Assembly: GCA_027622555.1 (NCBI GenBank)
Contig: JAQBYJ010000003.1
Span: forward strand, 1 to 64,000
DNA from: Verrucomicrobiota bacterium
GTDB taxonomy: Bacteria > Verrucomicrobiota > Verrucomicrobiia > Opitutales > UBA2995
DNA length: 64,000 nucleotides
Direction of reading: 5' to 3'
The translations under genes and the position numbers were made by a program. The stretch's first letter is position 1. Each line of letters starts with the position of its first letter. Below are positions 58,057 through 64,000 of the stretch, piece by piece. Below the pieces are notes generated by a model. That model saw nothing but the letters and a program-made list of their open reading frames with translations. It searched no databases and was not told where the DNA came from.

Positions 58057-59718
58057 ATGAGCTCCGTAATGGAAGAACTTCTCAAGGAATCATCCTTTGA
58101 GAATCTAAAAGAAGGTTCCATCATTGAAGGAACAATCATTGAAATCCGCCAAAATGAAGTCGTAGTTGACATTGGCGCTAAATCCGAAGGCAGCATCGCT
58201 GGACATGAATTTGTAGATCTTGGAGATCTCGAAATCGGCCAAGCTCTTGAAGTCTTCCTTGAAAAGATCGAAGATAAGGACGGTAACCCTGTAATCTCTT
58301 TTGACAAAGCTGAGCAAAAGAAGAACTGGGAAAAGATCCTGTCTCGTTGTGAAGAAGGCACTATTGTTTCTGGCCGCGTCAAAGCGAAGGTCAAAGGTGG
58401 CCTTATTGTGGCGATGGGCGTGGATGCGTTCCTTCCTGCTTCTCAGATCGACGTTCAGCCTCCAAAGAACTTGGATCAATACATCGGTCAGACTTATGAC
58501 TTTAAGGTTCTTAAAATCAATCTCGACCGGAAAAACATTGTTGTTTCGCGTCGTGAACTGATCGAAGAACAGCGCCATGTTAAACGCCAAAAACTATTGG
58601 CCGATGTTAAGCCTGGTGATATCCGTCGTGGAGTAGTTAAGAACATCACCGATTACGGTGCGTTCATTGACCTCGATGGTTTGGACGGTCTCTTACACAT
58701 CACCGATATGAGCTGGGGTCGCATCTCTCACCCAAGTGAGATGGTTAAGATCAGTGAAGAAATCGACGTGATGATCATCGAAGTGGATCGCGATAAAGAA
58801 CGCGTATCCCTCGGTCTCAAACAAACAACATCTAATCCTTGGGACGAAATCGAAAAGCGCTACCCAGTGGGTGGCAGAATCGAAGGCAAGGTGGTCAACC
58901 TTGTGCCTTACGGTGCTTTTATCGAACTTGAAGAGGGTGTTGAAGGATTGGTTCACGTTACTGAGCTTTCCTGGACCAAACGTATTTCAAAACCGAGTGA
59001 GATGCTTCGGGTTGGGGATTTAATTTCTGCCGTTGTTCTGGGAATCCAGAAAGAAGAACAGAAGATCTCTCTCGGAGTTCGCCAGTTGGATACTAATCCT
59101 TGGGATATGGTTCGCCATAACTATCCTGTGGGTGCTCGTGTTCGAGGTAAGGTACGTAATATTACCACTTACGGTGCTTTCATCGAACTTGAAGAAGGTA
59201 TCGACGGGATGGTCCACGTTTCGGATATGTCTTGGACTCGAAAGATCAACCATCCATCTGAGATGCTTAAGAAGGGTGATGAGATTGATGCCACGGTTCT
59301 CGACGTCGATCCTGATCAGCAGCGCATATCGCTGGGTCTTAAGCAGCTCGCCACCGATCCATGGGAAAATATCGCAACGCTTTACCGAATTGGTGATGTT
59401 GTCCAAGGTACTATTAGCAAGATCACTTCCTATGGCGCTTTTGTTGAGTTACAGGATGGAATCGACGGATTGGTTCATATCAGCCAAATCAGCGAAGATC
59501 GCGTTGAGAAGATCAAAGATATCGTTTCAGCTGGTGATGTAGTTTCTGCTCGCGTTATCAAAATTGACCGTGAGGAGCGCCGAATTGGCCTCAGTATCAA
59601 GGCGGCCAATTACAACGCGGAAGAACTTGCTGCAGAAGCCGCGGCCTATGAGACACTCAAAGAAGGGGGCGACCTTATGTCCTTGGGTGATATTCTCGAC
59701 GAAGCTACGAAAGACTAA
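58057..59718 (+). CDS. rpsA: 30S ribosomal protein S1
   Basis: S1 binds mRNA and helps start translation on the 30S subunit. The 553-residue protein contains six S1 (OB-fold) repeats. The central and C-terminal ones are easy to see: GVVKNITDYGAFIDLDGLDG, GKVVNLVPYGAFIELEEGVE, GKVRNITTYGAFIELEEGID and GTISKITSYGAFVELQDGID. The linker pattern RISLGLKQLATDPWENI recurs between them. Length matches six-domain S1. An intrinsic terminator follows. The upstream 220 bp contains a 14-bp palindrome (ccttgaattcaagg, 57910-57923) of unknown role. Confidence 0.96.
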   Translation: MSSVMEELLKESSFENLKEGSIIEGTIIEIRQNEVVVDIGAKSEGSIAGHEFVDLGDLEIGQALEVFLEKIEDKDGNPVISFDKAEQKKNWEKILSRCEEGTIVSGRVKAKVKGGLIVAMGVDAFLPASQIDVQPPKNLDQYIGQTYDFKVLKINLDRKNIVVSRRELIEEQRHVKRQKLLADVKPGDIRRGVVKNITDYGAFIDLDGLDGLLHITDMSWGRISHPSEMVKISEEIDVMIIEVDRDKERVSLGLKQTTSNPWDEIEKRYPVGGRIEGKVVNLVPYGAFIELEEGVEGLVHVTELSWTKRISKPSEMLRVGDLISAVVLGIQKEEQKISLGVRQLDTNPWDMVRHNYPVGARVRGKVRNITTYGAFIELEEGIDGMVHVSDMSWTRKINHPSEMLKKGDEIDATVLDVDPDQQRISLGLKQLATDPWENIATLYRIGDVVQGTISKITSYGAFVELQDGIDGLVHISQISEDRVEKIKDIVSAGDVVSARVIKIDREERRIGLSIKAANYNAEELAAEAAAYETLKEGGDLMSLGDILDEATKD

Positions 59719-59737
59719 GCTTAGGTTTTTCTCTGAC

Positions 59738-59769
59738 AAAAAAGCAGCTCATTTTGAGCTGCTTTTTTT
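59738..59769 (+). terminator. Rho-independent terminator after rpsA
   Basis: The arms aaaaaagcagctca (59738-59751) and tgagctgctttttt (59755-59768) pair perfectly around a 3-base loop, followed by another T. The A-run on the left makes it work in both directions, so it can also end the sigma-factor transcript arriving from the opposite strand. Confidence 0.92.
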
Positions 59770-59832
59770 GTCTCTCTTTTGACCCAGTCAAAAGAGAGAA
59801 GAATCAATTGCTTTCTCAAAAACTCGGATACC

Positions 59833-60873
59833 CTATGTCTCAGCCTGCTCGTTCTTTTTTTGATCGAAGTAATCCTTGAGGATTTTCATGCGTCGGCGTT
59901 GTCGATTTTCTTCTTTGATGTCCTCTACACTACGCTGGGCATTTCTATCCGCCATGATGGAGCGCATCTTTCTAATGGAAAGGTTCTGTAGCTGCCGAAC
60001 CCGTTCACGGGTAATTCCAAAAATACTTCCTACTTCCTCCAGTGTCTTTGGGCTATCTCCATCGAGTCCAAATCGAAGGCGGATGATTTTGGCCTCCCGC
60101 TCTTCTAGTTGATTCATCATATCGGAGATATCGTTGGAAACGGATTTATTACTCAGATTTTGAAATGGGGTGAGTGCTTTTTCATCCCCAATCATGTCAC
60201 CAAAGGCCGTCCCATCATCATCTCCAATTGGGGCATCCAATGAGGCAGGACGGACACTGACACTTTTTAGGTGGGCTATTTTGCTTGCCGAAACCCCTAG
60301 TACGATACCGACTTCTTCATTAGTGGGTTCCCTTTCCAATTCTTCCGTGAGCTGTGTCACTGTCCGGCGTATCTTGGAAATTTTGTCCACCAGGTGGACC
60401 GGAAGCCGGATCGATTTACTTTGATTGGCCAAGGCTCGTTTTATGGCCGCTTTTATCCACCACGCCGCATAGGTACTAAGTTTTCCGCCTTTGTCGGGAT
60501 CGAATCGTTCCACTGCTTTTATAAGGCCAATATTCCCCTCACTTACTAGGTCCGAAAGAGGTAATCCGTAATTAGAGTAATCGTTAGCGATCTTGACCAC
60601 CAGGCGAAGGTTCGCGCGGATCATCATATCTCTTGCCTGTTTGTCTCCCTTTGCAATTCGCCTCGCCAGTTGCACTTCCTGTTCCGGCTTTAGAAGGTCA
60701 ATTTGCCCAATCTCTTTTAAGTAAAGCTTGATACTGCTCCGTTCGCTTGAGCTGAGCTCTTCCTTTTTATCTGTATTTACGTCAGGAACGTCCCTGATAG
60801 ATGCAACCGCTCGAATGTCGGGACTTGGGCTATCCTTGAAAGACTCTTCGCTACTATGTTTCGGTTCAGTCAT
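59833..60873 (-). CDS. Sigma-70 factor, RpoD/SigA family
   Basis: The 346-residue factor has region 1.2 (SSIKLYLKEIGQIDLLKPEQ), region 2 (ANLRLVVKIANDYSNYGLPL with SDLVSEGNIGLIKAVERFDP and KLSTYAAWWIKAAIKRALAN), region 3, and region 4 with the helix-turn-helix TLEEVGSIFGITRERVRQLQ. There is no acidic region 1.1 and no long non-conserved insert, as expected of a group 2 (RpoS/SigB-like) factor or a short primary factor. Which of these it is cannot be told here. A basic C-terminal tail (RQRRRMKILKDYFDQKK) extends beyond region 4. Confidence 0.9.
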   Translation of the reverse strand: MTEPKHSSEESFKDSPSPDIRAVASIRDVPDVNTDKKEELSSSERSSIKLYLKEIGQIDLLKPEQEVQLARRIAKGDKQARDMMIRANLRLVVKIANDYSNYGLPLSDLVSEGNIGLIKAVERFDPDKGGKLSTYAAWWIKAAIKRALANQSKSIRLPVHLVDKISKIRRTVTQLTEELEREPTNEEVGIVLGVSASKIAHLKSVSVRPASLDAPIGDDDGTAFGDMIGDEKALTPFQNLSNKSVSNDISDMMNQLEEREAKIIRLRFGLDGDSPKTLEEVGSIFGITRERVRQLQNLSIRKMRSIMADRNAQRSVEDIKEENRQRRRMKILKDYFDQKKNEQAET

Positions 60874-61117
60874 TTGGGGCGTTTTTATTTTTAATTACTT
60901 TCTTTAAAAGAGATCATCTAACTAGCCTGATTCCAAGGAGATCCCTTACACATTTCTTCATGGGGAGCGTGCTTCAGGTTGAAATATTTAGAATCCACAG
61001 GTTCAAGAATAGGGTGATTTTCAAATTACCCTTCAAGGCTATTCCCCATTGAATCGTCATTTATTAGCAGCCGTTACTTGTACTATCAGGTCCTAAGGAT
61101 TTCACTTAGAACAACAA

Positions 61118-62968
61118 CTATTCGACTGTGACTGACTTGGCAAGGTTCCTGGGTTTATCCACGTCGCAGCCGCGTTCAACCGCTATGTAATAACTCAATA
61201 GCTGGACGGGGACGGATGCCAAAATCGGAGCTACAGAGGGATGACAGTCGGGGATAACCACCTCCTCATCAGCAAGGCCGTGCGGCATTTGGCAGCTCGC
61301 TGAACGAACGACGATTATCTGGCCATTCCTCGCTTTCACTTCCTGCATGTTGGATAAGACTTTTGAAAGTGTTTCCGGCTCAGTTGCAAAAAAGACGGAC
61401 GGGCAGTCTTCGCTGATCAATGCGATTGGTCCGTGTTTCATTTCTGCTGCTGGGTAACCTTCCGCATGAATATAAGAAATTTCTTTTAACTTTAGAGCGC
61501 CTTCCAGCGCTATCGGGAACATGCTTAAACGACCGAGAAATAAAAAGTCCTGTTTCCGGACAAATTTTTTCGCAATCAGGTGAATGTGCTCACATTGTTT
61601 GAGAATTTCTCTGACCAAGTCTGGAACCTCTCGAAGACCTTTCACCATATCCGTTCCTTCGCTAAAACTTAGGTCTCTCAATCTTCCTAAATAAAGAGCG
61701 AGCATAGCCCCTATCATCAATTGCGAGGTGAAAGCTTTTGTCGAAGCTACCCCGATCTCTGGTCCTGCGTGTTGGTAGATCCCTCCGTCGGATTCCCGCG
61801 CGATGGTTGAACCCACCCCATTTGTTATCGCTAGCGTTTTGTAGCCTTTTCGCTTCGATTCACGGAGTGCAGCCAATGTGTCAATGGTTTCACCAGATTG
61901 GCTGATTACCAGGACCAGGGTGTTTTTATCCAGAGGTGCATTGCGATAGCGAAATTCGGAGGCGTATTCCACTTCAACTGGAATGCGGGCGTATTTTTCA
62001 ATTAGGAATTCAATTGTTAAACACGCGTGCCAGGCTGTTCCACACGCACAAAGCAGTATGCGGTCGATTTGTCGGAGATCTTGGGGAGTCATATTAAGTC
62101 CACCGAACTTGGCAGTACTTTGATCCTGGGAAAACCGCCCACGCATCGCATTCTCTATTGCATCCGGTTGTTCAAAAATCTCCTTTAGCATGAAGTGATC
62201 GAAGTCGCCCATTTCACTTTCTGAGATGTCCCAGTCGACTTTGTCGATCACCGGATTAACCGCTTCTGACTCCAGCGTTGAGATATTGAAATGGGTTCCC
62301 TGAATGTGTACTAATTCTCCATCGTTCAGGTAAACTACTTCCGGGGTGCGACTAACCATGGCGGAAACATCACTTGCCAACAGTATTTCGTCCCTACCAA
62401 CCCCTAAGATTAGGGGTGATCCATGGCGCGCTCCTACCATCTCATCCGGACAATCGGCACACAACGTTGCCAGTCCGTAGGTTCCTTCGACATGGAGCAA
62501 CGCTTTGCGAACGCTCTGGGCGAACCGACTTCCTTCCTTTGAGGAATCTTCTTTCGCATAATGATAAGCTATCAAGTTACAAAGTGCCTCGGTATCTGTT
62601 TCTGAGGTAAAAGTGTAACCTTCCATGATTAGGAAATTTCGGATGCCAGCGTAGTTCTCAATGACCCCATTGTGGACAAGAGTTATCTTCCTATCCGAAC
62701 TTAGATGAGGGTGAGCATTCTCCTCTGTTACGCTGCCGTGGGTGGCCCACCGGGTGTGGCAGATCCCTATTGTTGCTTTATTGGGAGCTGTGACCAGGGC
62801 CGCAACTAGTTCCTTAACACGACCGATGCGTCTTGTGACATGAATTTCGTTTTTTTCTATGACAGCCAGGCCTGAAGAGTCGTAGCCTCTGTATTCGAGA
62901 CGCTTTAAACCTTCGAGAAGGATGCCGGTTGCGTTTTGTTTACCTAAGTATCCTACAATTCCGCACAT
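61118..62968 (-). CDS. glmS: Glutamine-fructose-6-phosphate aminotransferase
   Basis: GlmS makes glucosamine-6-phosphate from fructose-6-phosphate and glutamine, the entry to UDP-GlcNAc. The 616-residue protein begins MCGIVGYLGKQNATGILLEG with the catalytic Cys2 (glutaminase), followed by CHTRWATHGSVTEENAHPHL. Two SIS domains follow (CGTAWHACLTIEFLIEK, SQSGETIDTLAALRESK, LGRLSMFPIALEGALKLKEI), and the sequence ends KPRNLAKSVTVE, the standard C-terminus. No glmS ribozyme-like element was recognised upstream. It is divergent from glgC across 72 bp. Confidence 0.96.
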   Translation of the reverse strand: MCGIVGYLGKQNATGILLEGLKRLEYRGYDSSGLAVIEKNEIHVTRRIGRVKELVAALVTAPNKATIGICHTRWATHGSVTEENAHPHLSSDRKITLVHNGVIENYAGIRNFLIMEGYTFTSETDTEALCNLIAYHYAKEDSSKEGSRFAQSVRKALLHVEGTYGLATLCADCPDEMVGARHGSPLILGVGRDEILLASDVSAMVSRTPEVVYLNDGELVHIQGTHFNISTLESEAVNPVIDKVDWDISESEMGDFDHFMLKEIFEQPDAIENAMRGRFSQDQSTAKFGGLNMTPQDLRQIDRILLCACGTAWHACLTIEFLIEKYARIPVEVEYASEFRYRNAPLDKNTLVLVISQSGETIDTLAALRESKRKGYKTLAITNGVGSTIARESDGGIYQHAGPEIGVASTKAFTSQLMIGAMLALYLGRLRDLSFSEGTDMVKGLREVPDLVREILKQCEHIHLIAKKFVRKQDFLFLGRLSMFPIALEGALKLKEISYIHAEGYPAAEMKHGPIALISEDCPSVFFATEPETLSKVLSNMQEVKARNGQIIVVRSASCQMPHGLADEEVVIPDCHPSVAPILASVPVQLLSYYIAVERGCDVDKPRNLAKSVTVE

Positions 62969-63040
62969 TTTAATATTGTTCTACTGTTCGCTCTGAGGAA
63001 GATAGTCATTCAGAACCAACCTTCTTTAACAAACCTATTT

Positions 63041-64000
63041 ATGACTCCTAAAGTTCTTGCCGTAATCATGGGCGGTGGCCGCGGCTCACGTCTCTATCCT
63101 CTCACTAAAGAACGTTGTAAACCTGCTGTTCCACTGGCTGGGAAATACAGGCTGGTCGATATCCCAATCAGTAATTGTTTAAACTCCGGGTTAAATCGCG
63201 TTTATTTGCTCACCCAATTTAATACCGCGTCGCTTCACAGGCATATTCAATACTCCTATAAATTCGATCCATTTGGAGGAGGTTTTGTGGATATCCTTGC
63301 CGCCGAACAAACAGAAAAAGGAGAGAACTGGTATCAGGGAACTGCCGATGCGGTGAGACAGAACATGCACCACTTTAGTGATTTTGATTTTGATTACCTT
63401 CTGATTCTTTCAGGTGACCAACTCTACCGCATGGATTTTAACGAACTGATAGAGCAGCATATTGCAAACGGTTCTGAAGTGACCATAGCGGCCAAGGCAC
63501 TGCCTATTTCCCAGGTAGAAGGACTTGGGCTCATGCGTGTGAAGGATGACTTGTCCATAAGCGAATTTGTTGAGAAACCAAAGGATCCTGCTGTGATTGA
63601 AGGCCTCGCTATCAGTGAGACCTTACAAGCAAAAGTTAAGAATTCCAGGGAGGAAAAACACTGCCTGGCATCGATGGGGATTTACCTCTTTAACCGTGAT
63701 TTGCTTATTAAGTCGCTGGAAAATGATATGCGGGACTTTGGTAAAGAGATCATTCCCGGGCTTCTTGGAAAATCAAAGCTAAGTAGTTTTATTTTCGATG
63801 GTTATTGGGAGGACATTGGAACGGTTGCTTCCTTTTTTGAAGCCAATCTTTCCCTTACAAGTGATTTGCCACCTTTTAATTTTTTCGAGTCTGATTACCC
63901 AGTTTATACCCGTGCTCGTTACCTTCCTGCCGCGAAGATTAACAAATGCAGGATCGATCATGCCATCATAGCAGACGGTTGTATCATTTATGAAGCAGAG
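63041..64000 (+). CDS. glgC: Glucose-1-phosphate adenylyltransferase (5' part, cut by window end)
   Basis: GlgC makes ADP-glucose for glycogen. The first 320 residues are present: VLAVIMGGGRGSRLYPLTKE and RCKPAVPLAGKYRLVDIPIS at the N-terminus, then GTADAVRQNMHHF, LILSGDQLYRMDF, EFVEKPKDP, ASMGIYLFNRDLL and YWEDIGTVASFFEANL. The beta-helix regulatory domain begins near the end (CRIDHAIIADGCIIYEAE). Roughly 100 residues lie beyond the window. The ATG at 63041 fits the family start. Confidence 0.93.
   Translation, partial: MTPKVLAVIMGGGRGSRLYPLTKERCKPAVPLAGKYRLVDIPISNCLNSGLNRVYLLTQFNTASLHRHIQYSYKFDPFGGGFVDILAAEQTEKGENWYQGTADAVRQNMHHFSDFDFDYLLILSGDQLYRMDFNELIEQHIANGSEVTIAAKALPISQVEGLGLMRVKDDLSISEFVEKPKDPAVIEGLAISETLQAKVKNSREEKHCLASMGIYLFNRDLLIKSLENDMRDFGKEIIPGLLGKSKLSSFIFDGYWEDIGTVASFFEANLSLTSDLPPFNFFESDYPVYTRARYLPAAKINKCRIDHAIIADGCIIYEAE

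Noticed and set aside
60874-61117. Possible small RNA gene in the 244-bp gap between the sigma factor and glmS
   Set aside because: No stable fold, terminator or promoter could be picked out by eye.
62969-63040. A glmS ribozyme or riboswitch near glmS
   Set aside because: The glmS 5' region is only 72 bp and is shared with the divergent glgC; no conserved ribozyme core is visible.

Overview
This window reads as a chromosomal segment of a free-living Gram-negative bacterium of the Verrucomicrobiota, probably Opitutae-like. The main clue is a run of four genes (45943-51973) matching the type IV pilus-like locus known from Akkermansia as Amuc_1101, Amuc_1100, Amuc_1099 and Amuc_1098. Menaquinone genes, a UAP1-like UDP-sugar pyrophosphorylase, a DacZ-like diadenylate cyclase and a large envelope-polysaccharide region fit that placement. 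The phylum is an inference from gene content; no rRNA gene, tRNA gene or CRISPR array was seen.

Layout. 1-1361 is a scrambled accessory patch. It holds two fragments of a REP-associated tyrosine transposase (RAYT) cut at the same point, short repeats, a membrane protein truncated in its linker, and an antitoxin whose toxin gene is cut after three codons. 1459-7415 is core metabolism: guaB, menC-menE and polX. 7416-13933 is a minus-strand nucleotide-sugar block: a GHMP-kinase/UDP-sugar pyrophosphorylase fusion, a divergent GalU-like protein, an epimerase and glf. 14181-31299 is an O-antigen/exopolysaccharide locus. It contains rmlA, glycosyltransferases, an O-antigen ligase-like protein, a GbsR/MarR-type regulator beside a perfect 38-bp palindrome, a flippase, a Wzy-like polymerase, an EpsI-like protein, a methyltransferase, a polyprenyl-phosphate sugar transferase, and a carbamoyltransferase/SxtJ/DUF5989 operon. 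Its centre (about 20300-26400) is visibly more AT-rich than its surroundings.

31386-44962 is mixed housekeeping: a lipoprotein, a Nudix hydrolase, a DUF6428 protein, the pyruvate dehydrogenase operon pdhABC, a diadenylate cyclase, a phosphosugar mutase, a UDP-HexNAc pyrophosphorylase and an FtsB/DivIC-like protein. It runs into an ExeA-like ATPase, a GspB-like protein and three tandem paralogous helix-hairpin-helix proteins. The pilus-like operon follows (PilM-PilN fusion, Amuc_1100-like, Amuc_1099-like, secretin), then an orphan response regulator. 53049-57836 carries hisG, aguB, aguA and a polytopic membrane protein. The right end has rpsA, a sigma-70 factor, glmS and the start of glgC.

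The strongest candidate for an undescribed system is 41973-51973. Secretin-assembly helpers (ExeA/GspB type), three secreted coiled-coil ComEA-like DNA-binding proteins and the inner-membrane and secretin parts of a type IV pilus-like machine are packed together with no pilin or motor gene in the window. A DNA-uptake machine is one reading; this is an inference. Second is the 1118-residue kinase-pyrophosphorylase fusion, whose domain order is opposite to that of the known fucose-salvage enzyme FKP.
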